Source of the DNA: JBGSTR01 sp963707135 | GTDB lineage: Bacteria > Pseudomonadota > Gammaproteobacteria > Chromatiales > Chromatiaceae | NCBI GenBank assembly: GCA_963707135.1 | Contig: CAVPOY010000024.1 | Span: 62,001 to 126,000 of the forward strand | Reading direction: 5' to 3' | DNA length: 64,000 bases | Shown: positions 25,727 to 33,895 of the stretch, in pieces | Position numbering within the stretch: position 1 is the first letter of the stretch | How the letters are laid out: every line of letters begins with the position of its first letter | The notes under the pieces: generated by a model | What the model saw: the letters and a program-made list of their open reading frames with translations, nothing else | Told to the model about the DNA's origin: nothing | The model's database searches: none | Translations under genes and position numbers: made by a program

Positions 25727-26734
25727 ATGCCCTACATGCGCCCAACCTCCCTTCTCGCGTCGGCGGCCGTCCTTGCACTGGCGCTGGGCCAGCCGTTGAT
25801 GGCTGAGGAGGCCCCGCCCGCACAACCGCCGGAACCGGGCGCTGCAGCAGCGCCGACGCCGGTTCCGGCCACCCCCGAGCCGGTGACGGCCGTGCCCGCC
25901 GCCGAGGTCGCCCCGGCACCGGCCGATCAGGGCCCGGCGACTACAGGCGCATCCGAAGCGGCCGAGGCAGCGCGGCAGAAGGCCGAAGAGCGCCGCGCGG
26001 AGGCGCAGAAGGAGCGCAACGAGCGTTACCAGGAACTGCGCGCCCGCGCCGCCGAGGTGGGCCTGGAACTACCCGAGACGCCGCCTTGGGAGGCCGCGGA
26101 CACCGGGATGCCCGGTGCACCGGCGATGCCCTTCGGCATGTCGACCGAGGAGATGGAGTCCATGCGCGAGGAACGGGCGGCCATGCGCGAGAAGATGCGC
26201 ACCATGTCCCCGGAGGAACGCCAGGCGATGCGCGAGGCCCACTGGAACAGCATGCGTGAGCGCGCCGCGGAGCGCGGGGTCCAGATGCCGGAGACGCCGC
26301 CATGGGCCGAAGCGGAAAAACGCCGTCAGGAGATGCAGGAGCGGATCGAGAGCTACCGCAAGATCATCGACGAGATGACGGACGAGCAGCGGGAAGCCGC
26401 GAAGGCAGTTTTCGGGCAGGTTCCAGCTATGCAGGGGCCACCGCCCATGCAGCGGTGGGGCCAGGGATACGGGCCCTATGGCGGATTCCCCGGCCAGATG
26501 CCTAACCAGGGAGATCCAGCAGGTACAGGCGGGCCCGGAATGATGCCCTACCAGGGTGGTCCGGGCGGTGCCGGTGGCCCCGGAATGATGCCCTACCAGG
26601 GCGATCCGAGCGAAACGGGTGGCCCCGGAATGATGCCCTACCGTGGCGGCCCGGGGATGACGCCCTACTACGGCGCGCCCGGCCAGGACCAGGGACCGCC
26701 ACCGCCGATGCCCCAGGGCGGCGGGCGCTACTAG
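25727..26734 (+). CDS. Exported Met/Pro/Gly-rich repeat protein of unknown function
   Basis: 335 aa. A signal peptide (1 to about 26, SLLASAAVLALALGQPLMA) leads to a Pro/Ala-rich stretch (27-75), a charged helical middle with two copies of a motif ending PETPPW (near residues 119 and 191) and EERQAMRE-type helices. A C-terminal low-complexity tail follows from about residue 230, with three 15-residue repeats GGPGMMPYQGxPxxx. The middle recalls Spy/CpxP-like chaperones in composition only. GGAGAG precedes the ATG. Its TAG lies in a CTAG shared with the stop of convergent engB. Confidence 0.75.
   Translation: MPYMRPTSLLASAAVLALALGQPLMAEEAPPAQPPEPGAAAAPTPVPATPEPVTAVPAAEVAPAPADQGPATTGASEAAEAARQKAEERRAEAQKERNERYQELRARAAEVGLELPETPPWEAADTGMPGAPAMPFGMSTEEMESMREERAAMREKMRTMSPEERQAMREAHWNSMRERAAERGVQMPETPPWAEAEKRRQEMQERIESYRKIIDEMTDEQREAAKAVFGQVPAMQGPPPMQRWGQGYGPYGGFPGQMPNQGDPAGTGGPGMMPYQGGPGGAGGPGMMPYQGDPSETGGPGMMPYRGGPGMTPYYGAPGQDQGPPPPMPQGGGRY
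26528..26662 (+). repeat. Three tandem 45-bp coding repeats
   Basis: Units begin at 26528, 26573 and 26618, exactly 45 nt apart, each encoding GGPGMMPY and a short variable linker. A fourth, shortened copy begins at 26645. Most differences are at third positions or in the linker codons. Such repeats expand and contract by slippage. Confidence 0.85.
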
Positions 26735-27384
26735 ACCCCGGCAGAGGCGCGCCCGGCATCGTCCGGGCGCGCCGTCCCGTGGCCGCTTGATCCCAGCCAT
26801 TCTTCCAGCAACGCCTGTACCGGCTCTATGCCGATTCGCTCCAGGGTCGAGAAGGGCATAACCCGGACCTGGTCCCGCGTCGATGCCGTCAGGGTCCGTT
26901 CGACCGCTAACTGGGTGGACCGCGCCGCGCCCCGCTTGAGCTTATCGGCCTTAGCCAGCAGCAACAGCACCGGCAGGCCCCGCGCCAACCCCCATTGCAA
27001 CATTTGCCGGTCGTAATCGGTAAGCGGGTGGCGGATGTCCATCACGATGACCAGCCCGGCGAGCGATCGCCGCCGTTCGAGGAACTCGGCCATGTGCCGC
27101 TGCCACTCGAGCTTTATGGCCTCCGAGACCTTTGCGTAGCCGTAGCCGGGCAGATCCACGAGGCGCCGCTCGCCGTCCAGCGCGAAAAAGATGATCTGCT
27201 GGGTACGGCCCGGGGTCCGGCTCGTCCGGGCGAGCGCCTTCTGGTGGCAGAGCGCATTGATGGCACTGGACTTTCCGGAGTTCGACCGGCCCGCAAACAC
27301 CACCTCCCGGCCGCTGTCGTCGGGTGCCTGGGCCGTGCGAGTCACGGCGGTCAGAAAGGACGCGCGCTGAAAAAAGGGATTCAT
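26731..27384 (-). CDS. engB: Ribosome biogenesis GTPase EngB (YsxC/YihA)
   Basis: 217 aa. G1 GRSNSGKSS, G2-like TPGRTQ, G3 DLPGYGYAK and G4 LLAKADKL are all present. EngB is an essential GTPase acting late in 50S assembly. The C-terminus past about residue 200 (GHGTARPDDAGRASAGV) is unconserved. The stop codon overlaps the stop of the convergent repeat protein. Confidence 0.95.
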   Translation of the reverse strand: MNPFFQRASFLTAVTRTAQAPDDSGREVVFAGRSNSGKSSAINALCHQKALARTSRTPGRTQQIIFFALDGERRLVDLPGYGYAKVSEAIKLEWQRHMAEFLERRRSLAGLVIVMDIRHPLTDYDRQMLQWGLARGLPVLLLLAKADKLKRGAARSTQLAVERTLTASTRDQVRVMPFSTLERIGIEPVQALLEEWLGSSGHGTARPDDAGRASAGV

Positions 27385-27427
27385 CGTCCGGAGACCGTTG
27401 CTCTGCCGTTGGCGGCGCCCTGCGGCG

Positions 27428-27892
27428 TCAGATATGCAGATGTTCCCAAAGACGTCCGGCCCAGGATCGCTTCCTTAGCTTCGGTTTGGCCCCCGCATCG
27501 ACGAAGAACTGGGCGTACTGCTGATCGCTCTCCATGATGTGCTTGGTCAGCCAGATCTTCAGGAAGTGCATGAGCTCGAAACCGATCGCCGTCTTTCCGC
27601 TGTCGACCTTCCGCTGAAGCTCGAGCATGCTCGCGATCAACTCCTCGTGCTGGGCCTTGTGTTCCTCATAGCCGGGATAGCCCAGAATCCGCATCAGGCT
27701 CTCCTCGACGGCAAAATGGATCTTGGTGTATTCCGCCAATTTGGTGAGGACCTCGCGCACCACACCGCTTCCGTGACGCTGGTGTATCGCCTCGTGCATC
27801 TCGTTGACCAACCCGACCAGGACCTGGTGCTGGGCATCGATCTCTTCGATACCGACGCTCAAGACATCCGACCACTCGACGAACTTCGCCAT
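27428..27892 (-). CDS. Bacteriohemerythrin
   Basis: 154 aa, a single hemerythrin domain with all di-iron ligands in the expected spacing: His22, His59, Glu63, His78, His82, His118 and Asp123. It binds O2 reversibly at a non-heme di-iron site, acting as O2 store, carrier or sensor; there is no fused output domain. ATG 27892 has GGGAG about 9 nt upstream; the reading to 27952 is rejected. It would suit an organism living near the oxic-anoxic boundary. Confidence 0.93.
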   Translation of the reverse strand: MAKFVEWSDVLSVGIEEIDAQHQVLVGLVNEMHEAIHQRHGSGVVREVLTKLAEYTKIHFAVEESLMRILGYPGYEEHKAQHEELIASMLELQRKVDSGKTAIGFELMHFLKIWLTKHIMESDQQYAQFFVDAGAKPKLRKRSWAGRLWEHLHI

Positions 27893-28061
27893 TGCGCACT
27901 CTCCCGGAATCGCGTCCCCGCATCGTCGGTCCAAGACAGGTCCGCCGGCCACCCACGCACGTTAGGGTAACGCTGAACTATTGCGTTCCCCGTCCGGGGC
28001 AAGGATGGCCCCAATATTTTCAGCGGATTTAAGCCATTGAAAAGGCGCCTCCCCAGCTCGC

Positions 28062-28550
28062 TCAGGTCGACTCGGGGGCGCGCATCCAGTCACCGGATTT
28101 GCCACCGGCCTTCTCAAGCAGACGGACGGCCTCGATGGTCATGCCGCGGTCGACGGCCTTGCACATGTCATAGACGGTCAAGAGGCAGACCTGAACCGCG
28201 CAGAGCGCCTCCATCTCGACGCCCGTCTGGCCGCTGGTCTCCACCGTCGCCTGGCAGTATACCGACGAGTCCTCGGCACGCACCGTGAGCGCGATCTCGA
28301 CCCGTGTCAGACTCAGCGGGTGACACAAGGGCACCAGGTCCGCGGTGCGCTTCGCCCCCATGATCCCGGCGATGCGGGCCACGCCGAGGACGTCGCCCTT
28401 GCGATGCTCGCCCCGTTCGATCAGCGCGAGGGTCTCCGGTCTCATCCGTATGAGCCCTTCCGCTACCGCCCGCCGCCGCGTGACCGCCTTGGCGCCGACG
28501 TCGACCATGCGGGCATCGCCGGCGTTGTTGAAGTGGGTGAGTCCCGCCAT
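28062..28550 (-). CDS. moaC: Cyclic pyranopterin monophosphate synthase MoaC
   Basis: 162 aa from the ATG at 28550 (a TTG two codons earlier is possible). It forms cPMP in molybdenum cofactor synthesis together with MoaA. Landmarks: GARIAGIMGAKRTADLVPLCHP-type core (about 60-82), GVEMEALCAVQ and the terminal GGKSGDW. No other moa gene is in the window. It lies 37 nt after ppa on the same strand. Confidence 0.95.
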   Translation of the reverse strand: MAGLTHFNNAGDARMVDVGAKAVTRRRAVAEGLIRMRPETLALIERGEHRKGDVLGVARIAGIMGAKRTADLVPLCHPLSLTRVEIALTVRAEDSSVYCQATVETSGQTGVEMEALCAVQVCLLTVYDMCKAVDRGMTIEAVRLLEKAGGKSGDWMRAPEST

Positions 28551-28587
28551 GGCCAATCGAATCTACGAACGCGGGATCAACGCCCCG

Positions 28588-29136
28588 TTAAAACGCCGGC
28601 TTCTCCGGAGCCTCATCGAACATCCTTACGCTGGCCATGATCTCGTCGCGGGCCTCCTCGCGGCCTCCCCAGCCGCCGACGCGCACCCATTTGCCCTCGT
28701 CGAGGTCCTTGTAATGCTCGAAGAAGTGGGCGATCTGGTCCAGCAGGTGGGACGGCACGTCCCGGAAGCTCTCGATGTTGCGATAGCCCTTGAACAGCTT
28801 GTCGATTGGAAGTGCAAGGATCTTGGCGTCGTCGCCGGACTCGTCGGTCATCTTCAGCACGCCGACCGGCCGGCATTGGATCACCGATCCCGGGATCAGC
28901 GGGTAGGGCGTCATGACCATCACGTCCACCGGGTCCCCGTCCCGCGACAGGGTGTGGGGCACGTAGCCGTAGTTGCAGGGATAGTGCATGGCCGTGGACA
29001 TGAAGCGATCGACGAACATCGCCCCGGTCGCCTTGTCCATCTCGTACTTCACCGGCTCCGAGTGGGACGGAATCTCAATGATGACGTTGATTTCATTGGG
29101 TATGTTCTCGCCACGGGATACGCGGTACAGATCCAT
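28588..29136 (-). CDS. ppa: Soluble inorganic pyrophosphatase, family I
   Basis: 182 aa, hexameric family I size. It hydrolyses PPi to phosphate in the cytoplasm. The signature DGDPVDVMVMTPYPL gives the metal-binding Asp residues; PCNYGYVPHT and KYEMDKATGAMFVDR are also conserved. GAGAGG precedes ATG. It is downstream of hppA but a terminator stands between them, so its own promoter is expected in 29137-29187. Confidence 0.95.
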   Translation of the reverse strand: MDLYRVSRGENIPNEINVIIEIPSHSEPVKYEMDKATGAMFVDRFMSTAMHYPCNYGYVPHTLSRDGDPVDVMVMTPYPLIPGSVIQCRPVGVLKMTDESGDDAKILALPIDKLFKGYRNIESFRDVPSHLLDQIAHFFEHYKDLDEGKWVRVGGWGGREEARDEIMASVRMFDEAPEKPAF

Positions 29137-29187
29137 CGATCGACCTCTCGACGCTAAGTGTGGTGACTGGGGAGCCCCGGGGTGTTC

Positions 29188-29221
29188 CTGGAAAACGCGA
29201 AAAGGCCCTTTCGGGCCTTCT
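29188..29221 (-). terminator. Intrinsic terminator between hppA and ppa
   Basis: On the minus strand AAGGCCC-GAAA-GGGCCTT (29202-29219) is followed by TTCGCGTTTT. It lies about 115 nt past the hppA stop. A second GC hairpin, GGCCGGG/CCCGGCC at 29303-29326, starts 9 nt past the stop but has no U tract. Confidence 0.78.
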
Positions 29222-29334
29222 CGGCGGCGCTCGATGCGCGGATTGTAGACCAGGCACCCGCCGGAAATCCCAATGTTTGGGATTCCCGGGGCATGTCACC
29301 CTGGCCGGGCCGTTTCCGCCCCGGCCGGGGCCGA

Positions 29335-31359
29335 TCACAACAAAGGCACGATCAGGAGCGCGACGATGTTGATGATCTTGATCAGCGGGTTCACCGCCGG
29401 GCCGGCCGTGTCCTTGTAGGGGTCGCCGACGGTGTCGCCGGTGACCGCGGCCTTATGGGCCTCCGAGCCCTTGCCGCCGAGGTTTCCGTCCTCGATGTAC
29501 TTCTTTGCGTTGTCCCAGGCACCGCCGCCGGTGGTCATCGAGATGGCCACGAAGAGACCGGTGACGATGGTGCCGATCAGGAGCCCGCCCAGCGCCTCCT
29601 TACCAAGGACCAAGCCCACGACAACGGGCACCAGCACCGGGAGCAGGGACGGGATCATCATCTCCTTGATCGCCGCCTTGGTCAGCATGTCCACGGCCTT
29701 GGAGTAATCGGGCTTCTGAGTATGATCCATGATCCCCGGCATCTCGCGGAACTGGCGGCGGACCTCATTGACAATCCCGCCAGCGGCACGCCCGACGGCC
29801 TCCATCGCCATCGCGCCGAACAGGAAGGGCACCAGGCCCCCGATGAACAACCCGATGATGACCATATGATTGTTGAGACTGAAGTCCAGTGCCTGGTCAC
29901 CCAGTGCATGGGTGTAATCCGCGAACAGGACCAGGGCCGCCAGACCGGCCGAGCCGATGGCATAGCCTTTGGTCACGGCCTTGGTGGTATTGCCGACCGC
30001 GTCGAGCGGATCGGTGATACCGCGGACCTTCTCGTCCAGGCCGGCCATTTCGGCGATGCCCCCAGCGTTGTCGGTGATCGGTCCGTAGGCGTCCAGGGCC
30101 ACGATGATTCCGGTCATGGAGAGCATGGACGTCGCCGCGACGGCGATGCCGTAGAGCCCGGCCATTTCGTAGGACACCCAGATTGCCGCACAGACCGCGA
30201 GCACCGGCGCGGCTGTCGACTTCATGGAGATTCCCAGGCCGGCGATGATGTTGGTGGCATGGCCGGTCTGGGATGCCTCGGCGATATGCCGGACCGGGCT
30301 GTACTCGGTGGCGGTGTAGTACTCTGTAATAAGCACCATCAGGGCCGTCAGCACGAGGCCAACCACGGCGGCACCAAACACGCCCCAGCTACTGTATGTG
30401 ACACCGCCGATGACTAAAGCGTCAGGCATCAACCACAGCGTAACCGGAATGAACGCCAACAGCGCGATGCCGCCGGCCACCGCCAGGCCCTTGTAGAGGG
30501 CGACCATGATCTTGGTATCGCCCTCCTTCGCCTTGACGAAAAAGGTGCCGATGACCGAGGCGATGATGGATACGCCGCCGATCACCAGCGGATAGACAAT
30601 GGCGTCGGTGGTGCCCACCAGCAGCGACCCGAGCAGCATGGTGGCGACCACGGTCACGGCATAGGTCTCGAACAGGTCCGCGGCCATGCCGGCGCAGTCG
30701 CCCACGTTGTCGCCCACGTTGTCGGCGATGACCGCCGGGTTGCGTGGGTCGTCCTCCGGGATGCCGGCCTCGACCTTGCCCACGAGATCCGCGCCCACAT
30801 CCGCACCCTTGGTGAAGATGCCGCCGCCGAGTCGGGCAAAGATGGAAATCAGGGAGCCGCCGAAACCCAGACCGACCAGGGCGTGCAGAACGTGAGACTG
30901 CTCGACGCCCAACTCGGTCAGGAACACGTAATAGCCCGCCACACCGAGTAGACCGAGACCTACGACCAGAAGGCCGGTGATCGCCCCACCACGAAAGGCT
31001 ACCTGCAGCGCGGCGTCCAAACCATCATTGGCGGCTTGGGCGGTGCGTACATTGGCCCGCACCGAGATGTTCATCCCGATGTAACCGGCCGCGCCGGACA
31101 GGACGGCGCCGACCACGAAGCCGACCGCCGTGTACCAATCCAGGCTGAAGAACAGAATGACCGCCAGGATTATGCCCACGATACCGATGGTCATGTACTG
31201 GCGGTTGAGATAGGCCTGTGCCCCCTCCTGGATGGCACCCGCGATCTCGCGCATGCGGTCGTTTCCGTCGGGCAGATTCAGGATCCACTTCACGGACCAG
31301 ATGCCGTATCCCAGCGCGACGACGCCGCATAGGAGGGCGAAAATAGAACCAGGTGACAT
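29335..31359 (-). CDS. hppA: Membrane proton-translocating pyrophosphatase, K+-independent type
   Basis: 674 aa with about 15-16 hydrophobic helices. It couples PPi hydrolysis to H+ pumping, or makes PPi from the proton gradient. Signatures: GGGIFTKGADVGADLVGKVE, DDPRNPAVIADNVGDNVGD and the C-terminal DTVGDPYKDTAGPA. The motif GNTTKAVT carries Lys with Thr three residues on, the combination known for K+-independent H+-PPases; K+-dependent forms have Ala there. This is typical of phototrophs and other bacteria that use PPi as an energy currency. Confidence 0.96.
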   Translation of the reverse strand: MSPGSIFALLCGVVALGYGIWSVKWILNLPDGNDRMREIAGAIQEGAQAYLNRQYMTIGIVGIILAVILFFSLDWYTAVGFVVGAVLSGAAGYIGMNISVRANVRTAQAANDGLDAALQVAFRGGAITGLLVVGLGLLGVAGYYVFLTELGVEQSHVLHALVGLGFGGSLISIFARLGGGIFTKGADVGADLVGKVEAGIPEDDPRNPAVIADNVGDNVGDCAGMAADLFETYAVTVVATMLLGSLLVGTTDAIVYPLVIGGVSIIASVIGTFFVKAKEGDTKIMVALYKGLAVAGGIALLAFIPVTLWLMPDALVIGGVTYSSWGVFGAAVVGLVLTALMVLITEYYTATEYSPVRHIAEASQTGHATNIIAGLGISMKSTAAPVLAVCAAIWVSYEMAGLYGIAVAATSMLSMTGIIVALDAYGPITDNAGGIAEMAGLDEKVRGITDPLDAVGNTTKAVTKGYAIGSAGLAALVLFADYTHALGDQALDFSLNNHMVIIGLFIGGLVPFLFGAMAMEAVGRAAGGIVNEVRRQFREMPGIMDHTQKPDYSKAVDMLTKAAIKEMMIPSLLPVLVPVVVGLVLGKEALGGLLIGTIVTGLFVAISMTTGGGAWDNAKKYIEDGNLGGKGSEAHKAAVTGDTVGDPYKDTAGPAVNPLIKIINIVALLIVPLL

Positions 31360-31401
31360 TTAGCTAATTCCTCTCTTGATGTCTGACTTAGGTTGTCGTT
31401 A

Positions 31402-31423
31402 AAAAAAGCGCCCCGGGCGCTTG
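31402..31423 (-). terminator. Intrinsic terminator upstream of hppA
   Basis: Minus strand AGCGCCC-GGGCGCT (31408-31422) is followed by seven T residues. It ends the transcript carrying the 67-aa gene (and probably pfp) before the hppA promoter region. Confidence 0.82.
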
Positions 31424-31550
31424 CCTTGTCCACCTCTCACCGCTCGGCTGCACGCATAGCGCCAAGGAAATGGCCTCGGCGCCGATGCATCGGCGATCTC
31501 TTTTCTCAAAGGACGACTCGATCCGGCCGCGATGAATCTGTGCTGATCGC

Positions 31551-31754
31551 TCAGCGCCCCACGCCGGAAAAATCGGTACCCGGCCTTAGGCCGAAAGCCT
31601 GCTCGAGCCCCAGCTCGACGATCAGGGCATCCGCTGCCGCGCTGCCATGCTCCCGCTGAATTTCACCGAGTATCAGCCTCACGGCGTTGCGATTGTAACC
31701 GCCGCCGAACTGTAACTGGATAGTAATCAATTCGCGGGCGCGTTCGGTGGTCAT
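31551..31754 (-). CDS. Small conserved-looking protein between pfp and hppA
   Basis: 67 aa, soluble, acidic, beginning MTTERARELITIQLQFGGGY and ending in LRPGTDFSGVGR. GGAG lies 8 nt upstream of ATG, codon use matches its neighbours and it has its own terminator, so it is a real gene. I cannot assign a family or function. Its position between two PPi enzymes suggests a link to PPi metabolism, which is inference. A GC hairpin (31779-31800) separates it from pfp and could attenuate read-through. Confidence 0.8.
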   Translation of the reverse strand: MTTERARELITIQLQFGGGYNRNAVRLILGEIQREHGSAAADALIVELGLEQAFGLRPGTDFSGVGR

Positions 31755-31814
31755 GAATGGATCTCCGCCGGAAGCGGTACCGGGGGGCTCCGCCCCCGGT
31801 AAGCTCTTGTTATG

Positions 31815-33068
31815 TCAGAGCTCGAACGCGTCTAACTTACGCTCGACCGGGGCGTTCTTCAGCGTGACATACTTCGGCATGCCGTTTTGGTAAGGGGGAT
31901 AGTCCTCGCCCTGGATCAACGGGTAGAGATAGTCGCGGCACTTGTCCGTGATACCGAAGCCGTCCGCGGTGATGAAATCCGTGGGCATGAACTTCTCGAC
32001 GTTCGCCACCTTCGACAGCGGGGCATGGCCGATCTCCCAAACGTACGGATCGGACGACTTGCGCACCACGGTGGGCATGATCGAGTTGTGGCCCGCAACG
32101 GCCAACTCGACCGCCGACTTGCCCAGCGCATAGGCCTGCTCCACGTCGGACTTCGAGGCCAGGTGGCGCGCGGCGCGCTGCAGATAATCGGCGACCGCCC
32201 AGTGGAACTTGTAGCCGAGGGCGTCCTTGATCATGTTCGCGACAACCGGCGCGGCGCCGCCGAGCTGGGCATGGCCGAACGCGTCGCGCGTGCCCTGCTC
32301 GGCCAGAAAACGCCCGTCCGGCCAGTGGCAACCCTCGGACACGCAGATGGTGCAGTAACCGTGCTCCTCGACCTTGGCCTTGACCGCGGCCAGGAACTTG
32401 TTCTGGTCGAACTCCACTTCCGGAAACAGGGTCAGCACCGGGATGCCCTGATCCGCGACCAGGGCCCCGGCGGCGGCGATCCAACCAGCGTGGCGGCCCA
32501 TGACCTCGATCACGAAGATCTTGGTCGAGGTCGCGGCCATGGAGCGCACGTCGAAGGAGGCTTCCAGCGTCGAGGTGGCGATGTACTTGGCGACGCTGCC
32601 GAACCCGGGGCAGTTGTCCGTGATGGGTAGGTCGTTGTCCACGGTCTTGGGCACGTGCACGGCCTGGACCGGATAACCCAAGGTCTCCGATAGCTGGGAT
32701 ACCTTGTAGCAGGTGTCTGCAGAATCCCCACCGCCGTTGTAGAAGAAGTAGCCGATGTCGTGGGCCTTGAAGACCTCGATCAGCCGCTCGTACTCGCGCT
32801 TGTTCGCTTCCAGGCTTTTGAGTTTGTAACGGCAGGAGCCAAACGCGCCCGAGGGGGTGTAACGCAGTGCCGCGATGGCCTCGTCGGACTCCTGGCTGGT
32901 ATCGATGAGATCCTCGGTCAGCGCGCCGATGATGCCGTTGCGCCCCGCGTAGACATTGGCGATCCGATCGGGGTGCCGGCGTGCGGTCTCGATCACCCCG
33001 CAGGCCGAAGCGTTGATCACGGCAGTTACACCGCCGGACTGGGCGTAGAAGGCGTTTTTCGCGGACAT
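31815..33068 (-). CDS. pfp: Pyrophosphate-dependent 6-phosphofructokinase
   Basis: 417 aa. It interconverts fructose 6-phosphate and fructose 1,6-bisphosphate with PPi/Pi, a reversible step of glycolysis, gluconeogenesis and, in autotrophs, the Calvin cycle. PPi specificity is read from GGGDS (Asp where ATP enzymes have Gly) and PKTVDND (Lys where ATP enzymes have Gly). VMGRHAGWIAAAGAL is the substrate loop. AGGGAG precedes the ATG. Together with hppA and ppa it makes this a PPi-centred locus. Confidence 0.94.
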   Translation of the reverse strand: MSAKNAFYAQSGGVTAVINASACGVIETARRHPDRIANVYAGRNGIIGALTEDLIDTSQESDEAIAALRYTPSGAFGSCRYKLKSLEANKREYERLIEVFKAHDIGYFFYNGGGDSADTCYKVSQLSETLGYPVQAVHVPKTVDNDLPITDNCPGFGSVAKYIATSTLEASFDVRSMAATSTKIFVIEVMGRHAGWIAAAGALVADQGIPVLTLFPEVEFDQNKFLAAVKAKVEEHGYCTICVSEGCHWPDGRFLAEQGTRDAFGHAQLGGAAPVVANMIKDALGYKFHWAVADYLQRAARHLASKSDVEQAYALGKSAVELAVAGHNSIMPTVVRKSSDPYVWEIGHAPLSKVANVEKFMPTDFITADGFGITDKCRDYLYPLIQGEDYPPYQNGMPKYVTLKNAPVERKLDAFEL

Positions 33069-33194
33069 GGTTCTCCCTTTTCCGTTTCAGGTTGCTCTTA
33101 GGTTGCCGCCCGGCGGTCGCGTCGACCCTTGGGCGGCGGGAATTCGATTCACGTGCTTCGGAATCGGCGCGGGCCCGGACTCCACAGCACTCGC

Positions 33195-33551
33195 CTAACG
33201 ACTCGGCAGATCGCCGCGCTGCTCGGCGGTATGGTCGGCCTGGGCCTGCAGCAGCGAAACAGTACATTCGGCCAGATCGTCGAATTCGTCGATACCGGTA
33301 CCCATCTGCTTGTAAGGCTTATAAAAGAACTGGCTGCGGTACTGTCGCTCCCCGACCTTGACGATCACGAAGTTGCACCCGTCCTCGGCCTGCCAAAGTA
33401 TCACCGGGCAGACGGTCAGCTCCCGGTCGGCAGGGTGCCGCCGGATCTCGGCGTCGGCGAGCTGGATCTCGACCTCGCGCCTGTAACGCTCCCTGAGGGT
33501 GGTCTTTACCACCCATTTCTCGGTGTCTGTGATGTCCGGGACAGAATCCAT
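33195..33551 (-). CDS. Unknown small soluble protein
   Basis: 118 aa, no signal or membrane segment, beginning MDSVPDITDTEKWVVKTTL. It has a compact mixed alpha/beta look (ELTVCPVILWQAEDGCNFVI, YRSQFFYKPYKQMGTG). I do not recognise a family. It lies upstream of pfp on the same strand with a 126-nt gap. No clear Shine-Dalgarno precedes the ATG. Confidence 0.6.
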   Translation of the reverse strand: MDSVPDITDTEKWVVKTTLRERYRREVEIQLADAEIRRHPADRELTVCPVILWQAEDGCNFVIVKVGERQYRSQFFYKPYKQMGTGIDEFDDLAECTVSLLQAQADHTAEQRGDLPSR

Positions 33552-33895
33552 CGGTATCGCGTGCCTGGGCCTTGTTCGCGGGCCTCATCTGGGGCCGAAT
33601 CAGGGGCCGAATCAGTGGCGCCGCCCACCGCCGGCACCGGCGGGCGATCCCCGACCGCTGTTGTCGGTGGCGAGGATCCGGCAGTTGCTCGGGCGAGCGA
33701 CCGGGCTGGTGGACCAAAAAACCACGGCAAGCCTACAGAAAAGACCCACCGGGACCAAATCGAAAAAATTCGGTGCACGTATGCATTCGATTAATTTCGC
33801 AAATTCTACTCAATCCGGCGGCTGACCGGAAATTCATCACCGGCGCGGACCGGGATTCGCCCCCACCGGATACCTCCGCGCGGGCTCGGCCCCGG
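33552..33895. other. Intergenic region between the 118-aa gene and ubiI
   Basis: 344 nt without a convincing gene. It holds a perfect 12-bp tandem duplication, GGGGCCGAATCA at 33591-33602 and 33603-33614, and an AT-rich stretch at about 33765-33835 that is likely to hold the promoter of the minus-strand 118-aa gene or a 3' region of ubiI. Short open frames here are Arg/Pro-rich and look like chance. Confidence 0.5.

Noticed and set aside
31837..33267. 476-codon frame overlapping pfp on the same strand
   Set aside because: Pfp in the other frame has the full PPi-PFK motif set; this frame is Arg-rich noise.
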